Positions 47,101 through 59,210 of a DNA stretch of 64,000 bases are shown in pieces. The translations under genes were made by a program, and so were the position numbers. The stretch's first letter is position 1; each line of letters opens with the position of its first letter. The notes beneath the pieces were generated by a model. It worked only from the letters and a program-made list of their open reading frames with translations. It was not told the origin of the DNA and made no database searches. Source of the stretch: Bolinopsis microptera (lineage: Eukaryota > Ctenophora > Tentaculata > Lobata > Bolinopsidae); the NCBI RefSeq assembly GCF_026151205.1, contig NC_087077.1, forward strand, positions 11,134,983-11,198,982, written 5' to 3'.

Positions 47101-48578
47101 TAGACTCTGCATGTGTTACCAATTTTTGATCTATAAAACTATTCTCAATATGAAAATGAAGATTTGATTCGGGATTTTTCAAGCCATTATTTTTTGATAA
47201 TCCAAAATTCCTTTCTATCTGATATAAAATATTAAGACCTTTCAAAGGTAATTTAAAAGCCTGAAAAAATATTCGTAACTAAGATTTGTTTCTAAGGAGA
47301 GGATTGCGATAGATATAACCATGACCACTGCTGGACGTTGAAAAAGACTGGTATCCAATCAAAATAATACATAGGTCACCACTTTGGGGTGAATTGAGAC
47401 AAGTGGAAAAAATCATGGTTTCAATCGCAAACATTCTAATTGGAAATGAAGCTGGTAATCTGTAACATATTTTTCTTAGCTAAAGAATACAATCTTTATT
47501 GGGATGAAATATTTTTGGTTCTGATTAAGTTTATAATTATATCAAATACCTTTAGTTTTATCTGTTAGCAAAATGTGCATTTGTAGTTTTGACGCAAGAA
47601 AATGGAACTGTTTAGAAATCATTGACAAAATTTACCACCCGCACTTTTCTAATAGACGATGCTAAATTAATGTAATAATGTACATACAAAATCTCAAAAA
47701 AATGTAATTTAAGTAGACTTAACGGATAATTTAATTTTCTGGTAAAGTGTTTTGGCTCTGGACAGAGCTGTTATATAGCTGTGACGGGGTATCCACTTTC
47801 TACAAGTTGAAATTTTTCTTTAAAAACTTAAGTATAATAGCATGGCCAACAAATGTGGGACCCCGTAACTTACTGCATTGATAGTTGCACTATCATGATA
47901 GGCTTCTAAAATTTTCGAACATCTTCAACTTCATTTTGGAAAGTTTATAAATGATTTGAGGTGAAAGACGATGACACCAACTATGAAATATCATTCACCC
48001 AGTTAAATTTTATAAATGCTCCTTAAAATCACATCCCTCAAGCTCTCAGTAGTCAGTACGCGACGCCCGGGCCGGGCCGTTGCGTCGGCGTCATAATTTC
48101 TCTTAAAAACAATGTCAAAAGATTGTCGACCACACACCCAGCACCACGTGTTGGGTCTACCTCTCCTGGGCCCTGGTATTACACCAGTAACACCTAGTAA
48201 CACCAGGCAACACCCTAGTAACACCTAGTAACACCAGGTAACACCCTAGAGGGGTCACGTGGGCTCCCATTTGGTGCTGGGGGTGGAGTTTCCCTTCCTT
48301 TTGACTTGTTGCTTCTTAGACTCTGACGTAATATTTCTTTAGTGAGTGAAGATAAATTTTACGGCATATTATATATGTGATTGTGATGAATATAAGATTA
48401 GAATAATATACCTTTTTATGTGCGTCTGAATTTCAATTTTTGGGTTTCATTGTTCTACTTGCAGACTGTTATCTTATTTTAATTATCATTAAAAGTGTAT
48501 CTCTTTTAATGAAGCGGCCTCGTGTTAAGGTTACAATATTATGTAACCTTAACACGGTACGCTCTAACTTCTAGGAGT
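47101..48578. other. Intergenic stretch with promoter-like duplicated segment
   Basis: It holds no exon. From about 47.5 to 48.33 kb it is a diverged duplicate of 53.05-53.87 kb. The most similar part (48110-48330) has CACGTG, TAACACCTAG short tandem repeats and TGACGT. Its position just upstream of the gene at 48579 suggests a promoter. A hairpin lies at about 48527-48557. Confidence 0.5.
48527..48557. repeat. Hairpin at the start of the 48579 gene
   Basis: The arms CGTGTTAAGGTTACA and TGTAACCTTAACACG flank a short AT centre, about 20 bp before the acceptor-like TTCTAG. It may sit in the 5' UTR or an upstream intron end. Confidence 0.7.
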
Positions 48579-49681
48579 ATGCTAAGTCCTGAACAGATAA
48601 AGCAAGCTTACCGATTAGCATACGAGTCCACCATACTCCAAGCTGAACTCAAAGATTTAGGTGGAGAAGCAATGGAACGTCTTTTGGCTGACAGACCGTG
48701 CAAAACGGAGGCGGAGTTACACAAGTGCACGTGGCTAAGGAGGAGGCGCGAGAAGAAGAGAAGAGTTGACGAGATGTGGACCTACCCGCCGGATTGGGGA
48801 GGGTCAGGTGCTCAGTCCCCCGCCAGTTTGACCGAATCAGAAGATGAGGCACTCGTGCTGGAACATTCTGATGATGAGGAAGAATGTGAAAGTGAGGAAG
48901 AATGTGAAAGTGAAGAAGAACAGGAAGTAAGTTTAGTTGGATACAAAAATTGCTTTTGTGGCTTCTCTTTTAACTTATTCACTTACAATAGTATCTATCA
49001 AATTCTAATGCAAAAATGTATCATTCGATAAAATGGTTATTCAATTGATTGAGTACTGTAGATACTAGATATTATAGTAAATTAGTATTGAAAAATTATA
49101 TTTATGTCACAACCATCTTTCAACTCGTCTCTCAAGCTAGATATTACTCCTGTTTAAAACAATTCCGTTATATTTCAGACCGAACCTACGTTTGATGCAA
49201 GCAAAGAACAGCTAAACCACAGTATCGTAGATGATACCGACCATGGCCATGGTCGGTATCATCTACAATACTGTGGTGAGCCCCCTCACTCGGAGGAAGT
49301 TACCGAGCCCCTGTGCTCGGAGGAAGTTACCAAGCCCCTGCGTTCGGAGGAAGTTTCTGAGCCCCCTCAATCAGAGGAAGTTTCTGAGCCCCCGCGCTCG
49401 GAGGTAGATACCAAGCCCCTGCGCTCGGAGGTATTTATCATTCGAAAAAAAAATGGTTATTCAATTGATTGATTACTGTCTATATGGTAAATTGAAATTC
49501 AAAACTTTATTTATGTCACAACCTTCTTTCAACTCTCAAGCTAGATATTACTCCAGTTTAAAATAATTGTGTTATATTTCAGATTGAACCCGTACTTGAT
49601 GCAAACGAAGAACAGCCAAACCACAGTATCGTAGATGATACCAACCATGGTATCATGCTTCTGCAGGAGACCCACCAATAA
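48579..49681 (+). CDS. Unrecognised acidic-tail protein with LxDLG motif, 232 aa
   Basis: Exons 48579-48926, 49179-49430 and 49583-49681 (TAA), all phase 0 and GT-AG. The start Met (MLSPEQIKQAYRLAYE) follows an acceptor-like TTCTAG, so an upstream non-coding exon is likely. Residues about 20-37 contain ILQAELKDLGGEAMERLL, matching the motif in the gene just upstream. A basic stretch (RRRREKKRRVDEMW) and an acidic stretch (DDEEECESEEECESEEEQE) follow. Exon 2 has six 9-residue repeats of the EPPxSEEVT type. Exon 3, with part of the intron before it, is a copy of exon 2 and its preceding intron (both carry NHSIVDDT), so it arose by local duplication. Function is unknown; the charged layout suggests a nuclear protein. 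Confidence 0.65.
49018..49665. repeat. Tandem duplication of intron plus exon
   Basis: 49018-49250 (intron end plus start of exon 2) is repeated at about 49436-49652. Shared strings include ATGGTTATTCAATTGATTGA, TTATTTATGTCACAACC and CACAGTATCGTAGATGATAC. Both copies keep a functional-looking TTTCAG acceptor and the same reading frame. Confidence 0.85.
49220..49277. repeat. Coding palindrome with arms of about 29 bp
   Basis: A near-perfect inverted repeat centred on CCATGGCCATGG, with outer arms CCACAGTATCGTAGATGATA and its reverse complement (one mismatch seen). It falls inside exon 2 of the 48579 gene, where it encodes SIVDDTDHGHGRYHLQ. The second exon copy has only half of it, so the inversion came after, or was lost from, the duplication. 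Confidence 0.8.
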
Positions 49682-49824
49682 ACTGAGTTATCGAGAGTCG
49701 AGACCCACAGAGACACGTAAATCAAAAATGAAGGTGGTTTGACATTATTATCAGACACTGTCGAATCTGGTCGCAAAGATTGCCATGGCCAGATTCGACG
49801 CTCAAATAGGGAGAAAACGAATTT

Positions 49825-52800
49825 ATGGAGAAACTGAATTTATCGCTCTTAGGGAGATACCAACTCCCACCCACGAAGGGAGAGACTGAGCTCGGAATCT
49901 CCTATGAACGAAGGGAGGAGGGACCGAGCTCCCATGCACGAAATCAGGAGGGACCGAGCTCCCATGCACAAAGGGAGGAGGGACCAAGCTCCCACGCACG
50001 AAGGCAGGATGGACCAAGCTCTCACGCACGAAGGCAGGATGGACCGAGCTCCCATGCACAAAAGGAGGAGGGACCAAGCTCCCACGCACTCAGCAAAGGC
50101 GGAGTTTTCATGCTCTTAACAAAGGCGGAGTTTTCACACTCAACAAAGGCGCAGTTTTCACGCTCTCAACAAAGGCAGAGTTTTCACGCACTCAACAAAG
50201 GCGCAGTTTTCACGCTGTGGACAAAGGCGGAGTTTTCACGCTCTCAACAAAGGCAGAGTTTTCACGCTCTCAACAAAGGCGGAGTTTTCACGCTCTCAAC
50301 AAAGGCAGAGTTTTCACGCTCTCAACAAAGGCGGAGTTTTCACGCTCTCAACAAAGGCGCAGTTTTCACGCTCTCAACAAAGGCGCAGTTTTCACGCACT
50401 CAGCAAAGGCGGAGTTTTCACGCTGTGGAAAAAGGCGGAGTTTTCACGCTCTCAACAAAGGCAGAGTTTTCACGCTCTCAACAAAGGCGGAGTTTTCACG
50501 CTCTCAACAAAGGCGCAGTTTTCACGCTCTCAACAAAGGTGCAGTTTTCACGCACTCAGCAAATGCGGAGTTTTCACGCACTCAGCAAAGGCGCAGTTTT
50601 CACGCTCTCAACAAAGGCGCAGTTTTCACGCTCTCAACAAAGGCGCAGTTTTCACGCACTCAGCAAAGGCGCAGTTTTCACGCTCTCAACAAAGGCGCAG
50701 TTTTCACGTTCTCAACAAAGGCGCAGTTTTCACGCTCTCAATAAAGGCGCAGTTTTCACGCTCTCAACAAAGGCGCAGTTTTCACGCACTCAGCAAAGGC
50801 GCAGTTTTCACGCTGTGGACAAAGGCGGAGTTTTCACGCTCTGGACAAAGGCGGAGTTTTTACGCTCTCAACAAAGGCAGAGTTTTCACGCTCTGGAGTC
50901 TGGACAAAGGCAGAGTATTCACGCTCTTAACAAAGGTGGTGTCTTCACACTATATAGTAGTGTTGAAAGTATTAAAAACCATTTAAAAGAGGTGTTTTCT
51001 ATGGGTACTCGAACGAAGAGTTTTGTGGGAGTCGCCAATTTCGTTCAACAAAGGCAGAGTTTTCACGCCACTTGATGCAAACGAAAAACCGACAAAGGCG
51101 TGTTCCAAAGTCTCCAGAGACGTTTATCTAAAGATAATTGCGGTGCACCCTATGGTGGTCTAAACAAACACCTAGGTACATAGCAAATTTGCAAATCAAG
51201 GACCAGTGCATGTCCTATGTGCAGAAATGAAGATGAGACTGTCTTGCACTTTCTCATCTTCTATTTTTTTAAAGACGTGTTCTCTGCAGGTCCGAAGAGA
51301 TATTGAGTTCCCAATCTCAAAGAGAGACGGAGATATTATGCCAATTCAGTTTAATATTGAACGTAAATTATACTGATTTTGCTTCTGTAGGAGATCCACC
51401 AATGAACTAACCAAGCTCCCACGCTCAAATTGGGAGAAAACGAATTTAAGGAGAAACTGGATTTATCGCTCGAAGGGAGATCCCGACCCCCACCCACAAA
51501 GGGAGAGACTGAGCTCGGTATCTCCTATGAACGAAGGGAGGAGGGACCAAGCTCCCATGCACGAAGGCAGGAGGGACCGAGCTCTCACGCACAAAGGCAG
51601 AGTTTTCACGCTCTCAACAAAGGAGGAGTTATCACGCACTCAGCAAAGGCGGAGTTTTCACGCTCTCAACAAAGGCGGAGTTTTCACACTCTCAATAAAG
51701 GCGGAGTTTTCACGCTCTCAACAAAGGCGGAGTTTTCACACTCAACAAAGGCGGAGTTTTCACGCTCTCAACAAAGGCGGAGTTTTCACACTCTCAATCA
51801 AGGCGGAGTTTTCACGCTCTCAATCAAGGCGGAGTTTTCACGCTCTCAACAAAGGCGAAGTTATCATGCACTTTGCTAAGGCGGAGTTTTCACGCTCTCA
51901 ACAAAGGCGAAGTTTTCACACTCAACAAAGGCGGAGTTTTCACGCTCTCAACAAAGACGGAGTTTTCACGCTCTCAACAAAGGCGGAGTTTTCACGCTTT
52001 CAACAAAGGCGGAGTTTTCACGCTCTTAAAAAAGGCGGAGTTTTCATGCAGTTTGCTAAGGTGGAGTTTTCACGCTGTCAACAAAGGCGGAGTTTTCACG
52101 CTCTCAACAAAGGCGGAGTTTTCACGCTCCGAAGGCGGAGTATTCACGCTCTCAACAAAGGCGAAGTTATCATGCACTTTGCTAAGGCGGAGTTTTCACG
52201 CTCTCAACAAAGGCGGAGTTTTCACACTCAACAAAGGCGGAGTTTTCACGCTCACAACAAAGGCGGAGTTTTCACGCTCTCAACAAAGGCGGAGTTTTCA
52301 CGCTCTCAACAAAGGCGAAGTTATCATGCACTTTGCTAAGGCGGAGTTTTCACGCTCTCAACGAAGACGGAGTTTTCACGCTCTCAACAAAGGCAGAGTT
52401 TTCATGCAGTTTGCTAAGGTGGAGTTTTCACGCTGTCAACAAAGGCGGAGTTTTCACGCTCTCAGCAAAGACGGAGTTTTCACGCTCTCAACAAAGGCGG
52501 AGTGTTTACGCTCTCAACAAAGGCGGAGTTTTCACGCTTTCAACAAAGGCAGAGTGTTCACACTCTCAGCAAAGGCGGAGTTTTCACACTATTAACAAAG
52601 TTAAAGGCGGCGGAGTTTTCACACTCAATAAAGGCGGAGTTTTCACAAACAAAGGGTTATGTGGAAGTCGCCAATTTCGTTCAACAAAGGCAGAGTTGTC
52701 ACGCTCTCAACAAAGGCGGAGTTTTCACGCACTCAACAAAGGCGTAGTTTTCACGCTCTCAACAAAGGCAGAGTTTTTACGCCCTCAACAAAGGTGGATT

Positions 52801-52870
52801 TTTTATGATCTCAACTAAGGCAGAATTTTCACGCTTTCAGCAAAGGTGGAGTTTTCACTTTCTCAACGAA
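49825..52870. repeat. 26-bp minisatellite open in all three plus frames
   Basis: About a hundred units of TCAACAAAGGCGGAGTTTTC plus ACGCTC (26 bp) in two blocks (50.10-50.95 and 51.60-52.87 kb), with GGCGCAG and GGCAGAG variants. Each block is preceded by units of the GGAGGGACCGAGCTCCCATG type. Because 26 is not a multiple of 3 and no unit frame has a stop, all three plus frames stay open and encode the same cyclic peptide (SFHALNKGGVFTLSTKAEF...). I treat the resulting long ORFs as repeat artefacts unless transcripts show otherwise. Confidence 0.9.
51370..51600. repeat. Segmental copy of 49.66-49.96 kb
   Basis: The interval repeats, with divergence, the 3' end of the 48579 gene and the start of the satellite: GGAGATCCACCAATGAACTA versus GGAGACCCACCAATAAACTG, then GGAGAAACTG..TTTATCGCTC and CTCCTATGAACGAAGGGAGG. 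It shows that the gene 3' end and satellite were duplicated as a block. The 50.95-51.37 kb spacer has no recognisable gene. Confidence 0.8.
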
Positions 52871-53049
52871 AACCTTGGGCCTTGGCTCGTTGTCAAAAAG
52901 AATTTGATCGCAAATGGAATCTATTAACCTCTCTGAGTCTCTGGTTTAAAAGGAAAAAGTGTAAGGTAGACTGCAGTGATAGTTGATTTTTATGTACGTA
53001 ATTATTATTCTTTTCTCTGTCAATGTTGAGTTTAAACTTTGCATTCTTT

Positions 53050-53870
53050 CGATATTTTAATGAACTGTCCAGAATTGATTTACTAGTGTATTTAATATCG
53101 TTAGTTTTATCCGTTAGCCAAACGTATGATTGTACTCAAATACTGTTTCAAATATGAAATATCAAATCAAAGTTACCTCTATAAAAACGGATAAAACTTA
53201 ACTTATTCGAGCATAAAAGTAATTAGTAGTTTGGGCATGAGCAACTTAGTGATCTTGTTAAATATCCCGGCTCTGGACAGAGCTGTTAGAGCAGTTACTG
53301 AGGTGCCCACTTTCCAGTAGTTGACCTTTTTTTCCAAAAATTGAAAAGAAGGATACAAAATGTGGGCGCCTCTGTACTGCATTGATGCTTTCCTGAAAAA
53401 TTATCGGCTTTTATCCCTGCTTTTATCATTTATTAAAACATCTGTTGAATATTTGAGCTGACACACAATGACACCACTTGTGGTCTAAGATACAAATTAA
53501 CTCAAAGCTCCCTAAAATAATGTCCCACCCCTCTCAGAAAATGCAATGTATTAATGACTTGAGCTGAAAGAAGATTGTACACCATCTGTGAAATGAGTCA
53601 AATTTTTTAACGCTGCATAAAATCACATCCCTCCGCGCCGTACGCAAACAATGTCAAAAGATTGTCGACCACACACCCATCACCACGTGTTGGGTTAACT
53701 TCTACTGGGCCCTGGTATTACACCAGGTAACACCCTAGTAACACCTAGTAACACCTAGTTACACCCTAGAGGGGTCATATGGGCTCTCATTTGGTGGTGG
53801 GTGTGGAGTTTTCCCTCCTTTTGACTTGTTGCTTCTTAAACTCGTATCTCTGACGTCATTGTATTCTTTC
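53050..53870. repeat. Second copy of the promoter-like segment
   Basis: A diverged direct copy of 47.5-48.33 kb. Shared strings include GGCTCTGGACAGAGCTGTTA, CAATGTCAAAAGATTGTCGA, CCACGTGTTGGGT and CTTTTGACTTGTTGCTTCTT. It carries CACGTG and a consensus CRE (TGACGTCA, about 53852). No copy of the 48579 gene follows it. Confidence 0.8.
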
Positions 53871-54768
53871 TGTTACATGACGCGTGATTTCAAATGACCC
53901 ATGACACTGGGAACACTAAACCTGAGTAGCGATAATAAGTATCTATTTGAGTCTTAATTTCTATTTTTAGGTTATTCAGTTCCGTTTAATTCGTTATCAC
54001 TTTAAATCAGGATAAGACTGAGTGACGTCAAATAAAATACCGCACAGAGGCCAGGCTTAAATATAGTTCTACGCTTGACAAAGGTTACTCTGCTGAAACA
54101 GATACTATAAATAGCACTGATTTATGAGAGGTCTAAATTATCAGATGTTGCTCGACACTTTACAAAGATCTAGGCTCTTCAAGGTGGTGACTTAATGTAC
54201 ATTTTACTTTTTACGTCACAATATTTGGCAATACGCCAAGACAAACCTTGTTACATTATGTTGTTCTGGCTAGGTAAAATTGAACTGATCAAAACATTCG
54301 CTAGTAATAAATTTCTCGACACATACATATTATATATAGTGACGAATGATCTAAAACGATGTTTTATTCCTTCAAATTTCTGTTACCTTATTCTTGGAAT
54401 ATTGACAAAATATAGCGAGGTCGTGTTAGGGTCTAGGGATCGTTTACATATTAGGTAGTCCAGATTCCCCCTCCATACGCCACTTTACGCAGATATTGTG
54501 TAGAAGTAACACTGCTTTTCCACCCCCCCCTAGGTTTGGCTTACGTAATATAATATGTATGAATGATCCTTCCTTAAGATTACAGTACGTATGATACTTT
54601 TCTCTCGGCTATTAGCTAATGATTATGTTATTTAAAATTGGCACTTAAATAATAATAAATGGGAATAATGTCTATTTTGTCTGAAGATCGTTATAAACTT
54701 ATTTTCCCTTTGAAAATACTCGTTTCATTGTTTATCAATTATCATGTGATCACAGCAGCAGCTCTTAC
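53871..54768. other. Intergenic stretch upstream of TECR
   Basis: AT-rich. It contains a possible old MITE at about 54436-54575: termini AGGGATCGTTTACATATTA and, reversed, AAGGATCATTCATACATATT, similar to the better-preserved element at 45480. There is a C8 run near 54523. No gene seen. Confidence 0.4.
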
Positions 54769-57700
54769 ATGCAGCTTAAACATTATGTAAATAATAAACT
54801 CTCGAATTTGCGCAATTCAAGAAAGTGTATTGACTATTGATCGAATTTCACCAGTAAGTGAGTGTGTACAGTGTACACGCAATACCTACGCTATAGTGCA
54901 CTGTTATACAAATTAGAATGTGGTAATTATACTCAAACAAGACTGAAGACAGTACAATACATAATGTAATTCCAAGTATTGAGGCAATACTTCCTCAAAT
55001 GTTTGCACCGATATTTCAGTACGCACTTTCTTACTCAGTTCTCTTTTGTTTTAATATAATACCCAGCTCAGTATACTTGCTTTGTGTTTATTCTAACAAT
55101 AATACGTTCAGTGTTAGGGCAAAGTTCTGATATAGAGTATGAAGGCAAGTTACTTTATTTTTACTTTATTAGTTATTACCTTGACTTTGTTATTACCTTG
55201 ACTTTGTTTATAATTCCGGTTGTGTTCGCTGATTTAGAAATAATGTTTCTAACTGTGATCACAGGACATTAATTATTCGTTATCTAGAAAATCTAGAGAT
55301 TAGATCACAAGTTCTTTCGATTTTGGGCTTTTCTAACTATGTGTGTGTACTGTGTGACTCTACTACTAGTTGCTACTCAACGTAACAGTTTACACTTTAC
55401 AGTCAACATCACAGTAGTTCCTGACACGCCATAAGAAACACTCTCCCCTTTAGATCGAACTAGCTCACGGTAAAACAGGGAAGACGTTGTTAACAGTCGA
55501 TGTGACAAAAGAAGACTCAATCCTGGATGTCAAGAAGAAGCACATTAAAGAAAGTAAGTTATCTCAATTCTTGTATTATAGTCTTATATTATTCTAAAAC
55601 TAGTAAGCTCCGAAAACTGAAGACACAAATTTTGTGTTCTTCTTCAAAGCTGCCCTCAGCGAATCATGTCTACTAATTAATTTTTTGTAATCGATTTAAT
55701 CAAGTGATGAAATATGTGTTAATTTATGAATCACTCAGCTATATATTTATCTCACAACTCCCCAGAAACACACCTGTACCCCTCGAGAATCTGCTACAAA
55801 CTCTCACTGAAAGATAAAGCTCTGACAGATGACGTTAAGATTGGTGACATAGAAACTTTAACCGACGGATCTGTTCTCTACTTCAAAGATTTAGGTTTGG
55901 TTGTGTTTTTGCAGACTGTTAGTCTTTCTTGTACACTCACAGTTATTTAAATAGATTATTATGGTGAGATCATGCGACTTATGAATATATATGTTGGAGA
56001 CGTATCTAACTCTGATAATTATATCGTCTTGTTACAAGACTGTCAAGCAACCAGTTGGAAAAACTCCAAAATCACGCCCTGAAAGTGATCCAGTGATGTA
56101 ACAGTGTAAGGGCGAGGTTTTGGCGCCTTTCCAGGTTTTGAATATATGCGTATTTAGCTATTGTGCTCGACTCTTTAGTCATCATGTAATCTGAGGACAG
56201 AAGTTGCGCAATGAAATAGTGATGATTTACACAATTTCACATGAATTGTACGTTAAGTTTGAATAAGAAACTCACACTGACTAATGCTGATTAGCAAGGA
56301 TTGAACTTAACATCAAATTAGCGACATGCGGCTGACTCGTGTTGACACGGTTTATCTCTAAACTTCACTATCACCACCTCATTTCAGGACCGCAGATTGG
56401 GTGGGCCACGGTATTTATAGCAGAATACACAGGACCAATATTCGCATACCTGATATTCTACTTCAGTAGAAATTGTAGCTGGATTTACCCGGACAGCGAG
56501 GGAGCCCCTCACAACACAGTACAAAAGTAGGTTTTATAGGAGGTTTCAAACTTTCTATTTATAGCTGCTAGAGTGTGGAGATGACAGAACATCTTCCTAC
56601 TACTAGGAGCATGGGACCGTCGTGTAACTGTTATTTGAATATGCACTTAAATTATTATCTCAATATTGTCAGAAGTTGAGCAGTTTTGTCTCGAAAAACA
56701 AGCAAGAAGATTCTAGAAACGTTTAAAGATAAATATTTCAGTTTGGCATGTGCGTGTTACGTTGGACACTACATTAAGAGAGTACTTGAGACGATATTTA
56801 TCCACCGGTTCAGTAAGGGCACTATGCCCATTGGAAACCTGTTTAAAAACTGTACCTATTACTGGTAAGTTAGGTGTTGTTTGTCTTCTTGGAAATTAGC
56901 AGTTCCTTTTTATAATGTCTTATCTTAATAGAATGTCTTATCATCTAGGGTGCGGCACTGCGGCTGTCCTATGTATGTAATATGTACCATAGAAAACACC
57001 CGGCCCTATGAAGTAACTTTTCCATTCTACAAATACATATTGTGATCATGTGATTTTATCGTTATCGAGGGAGTCATACTCATGTCATTATCGTTCCTCA
57101 GAATTCCTGATAAACAAAGCTCTAACTTTCGTTTAGATAGATTTTATCGGACTTATTCGGTTATGTCCAGCTCCTAAGCCGGGCCGATCTGAGCTTTATC
57201 AATCACGTGATCAGTCACGTGATAATATTACCTGGTCACGTTATGTGACTATAATAGCTCCGCTATGACTACAGCTCCGCGCTATTACCTATTACATTGG
57301 ATATTGTGAACCACGGATTATAACTGAAGCTAACAATTGAATAATTAGCCGGGTTTTAAGAAATTTGGAAGCGATTCAGTGAGACACGTGGAGCTACAAA
57401 TGATGGTTCTCCGCTTTGCAAATTTCCATATTTGGCACTTTACTCAGACTTTCTACTCATAAGTCAAAATCACCTGATACTAAGTCTCACCACCACGAAG
57501 CGTCTGTTGTCCAATTCTATCCCATTCTTTCCGGAGCTGAGTTTGTCAAAGAATGCAACCCTACGGAAATAGAAGCATTCTTACAGCTCCAAGTTTACAG
57601 AACAACTGATAGATCACAGTTGCACTCCTGTTTTCGAGTGGCGGACCGAATTCCTAACCCTTTTCCTATTCGTAGTTATAAGGCGCTCGGGATCGGGTCG

Positions 57701-59210
57701 AGATTCGGTCCGATTAAAGTTTAAACCTATTGAAATCTTTTTTAAATCTTTCATCATGATGATTTTTCATTTTACCCCAATGATTTAATTTTCAGGGGTT
57801 TCTCTTCACTTATATCCTATTTCATCAACCATCCTCTCTACACTGTGCCAAGTAAGCTTTGTTTGTTTATAGAACCCGTCCCCAATCTCGTAAATTGGAA
57901 AATTAATAAAATCAATACTGAGTGTGAATACGGGTGGTACCTGCAAGTGTATTTAATCATTAGGCATTTAGGGTTCTGTAAAACTGCAGTTTAAGTCCTG
58001 CTTTTGCACTCCTCTCCTTTGCAACTGTGCAGCTCACTGCTCAGTTTCGCTTTCGGTTAGCAAACTCATTAATATGAGTTTCTCAATGCAAATATGTAGT
58101 CTGCTAAAGCATTAACTCCACAGCATTTTACGATATTGTTAGCAGTCAATACATGCGCGCAAACGCGCATGCGGCTAGTCTAATCGAATTTCTGACGTAC
58201 GACGACGAAAAAATCAGTTTGAGCCCTTTTTCTAGATCTTTCCTTTTGTGACGGCTCACGAATGAACTTACACATGACACCATACGTAACCGCGTTACGC
58301 GTTACGTGGTAACGTTATCGCGTGAAAAAGCTAAACCACTCTGCGCTGTGGAGCCGAGATGACTCAGTCACGGGACCAAGCGTCACATTGCATTGCGATG
58401 TTAAAGCTGCTGAAACGTTGCCAATTCGATGACGCTAAACGCCACAATGTGATGACCCTGTGTTTTTGACTAACATCAAATATCTTTCAGGTACTGAAAC
58501 ACAAGTGTACGTAGGACTGTCAATATACTTCGTAAGTTAATATGAATTGATATCAGATTACTCTGCCACAATTTTTCAAATGTCTCAATTTGACTGCTGG
58601 CTTGCGAAACGTCTGTAGACTGTACTTAAGTCGAAAATTTGTATTTTATCAAAATATATAACTAAAATCCTGTCATTTTCAGTTTGGAGAACTCGGTAAC
58701 CTGTCCACTCACTTGGCATTCAAGAACATGCGCCCGGCTGGAAGCAAGGTCCGAGTTATCCCCAAGCCGAATGGAAACCCATTTTGTGCTTTGTTTAACC
58801 TAGTATCCTGCCCTAATTATACTTATGAGGTTCTAAGTTGGGTCGGATATGCTGTGATGACTCAAACCTTCTTCTGTGAGTATTATAACCCAGGCATTTT
58901 TATTTTTACTTTATTTCCTGAGGATTGTCATTCTGGTTTTAAAACTGAATTTGGGTAGAAAACAAAATTATACTCTAATTTGTAGCTCAAATACGAAAAT
59001 ATCTTACAAATAAATAATGAATTCTAATAGATATTTCTTCTTTTAATGTAGTACACAATTCTGACAATTTTTTGTTCTTCAGCTGGTTTATTCGCACTGG
59101 TGGGTGGCGCTCAAATGTTGCAGTGGGCCCTTGGAAAACACCGCAACTACAAGAAAGAGTTCAAAGATTATCCCAAGAACAGAAAAGCTATGATTCCATT
59201 CATTATGTGA
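54769..59210 (+). CDS. TECR: Very-long-chain enoyl-CoA reductase
   Basis: ER membrane enzyme for the last step of each very-long-chain fatty-acid elongation cycle: NADPH-dependent reduction of trans-2,3-enoyl-CoA to saturated acyl-CoA. Exons 55454-55553, 55766-55894, 56388-56526, 56742-56864, 57796-57851, 58491-58531, 58683-58875 and 59083-59210 (TGA) join with consistent phases. The best first exon is 54769-54786 (MQLKHY, phase 0), inferred from family length; it gives 308 aa, the usual animal length. Visible are an N-terminal ubiquitin-like region (to about residue 85), several hydrophobic segments, [40 protein letters not shown], and the reductase-domain SCPNYTYE, whose Tyr falls at 248, the position of the catalytic Tyr known in the human enzyme. 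The C-terminus is basic ([13 protein letters not shown]). It is tail-to-tail with TPGS1, 380 bp apart. Confidence 0.93.
57190..57245. promoter_or_regulatory. Clustered TCACGTGA sites in a TECR intron
   Basis: Two TCACGTGA octamers lie 15 bp apart, followed by a third GTCACG half-site. This palindromic E-box is the class bound by MITF/TFE/USF-type bHLH-Zip factors. Regulatory use is inference. Confidence 0.3.

Noticed and set aside
49825..52818. Several long overlapping plus-strand ORFs (up to 416 codons)
   Set aside because: They are the three frames of the 26-bp satellite. Kept only as a finding about the repeat.
57416..57724. 102-codon ORF inside a TECR intron
   Set aside because: It begins at a non-ATG codon, has no splice partners, and lies between two TECR exons whose phases join directly.
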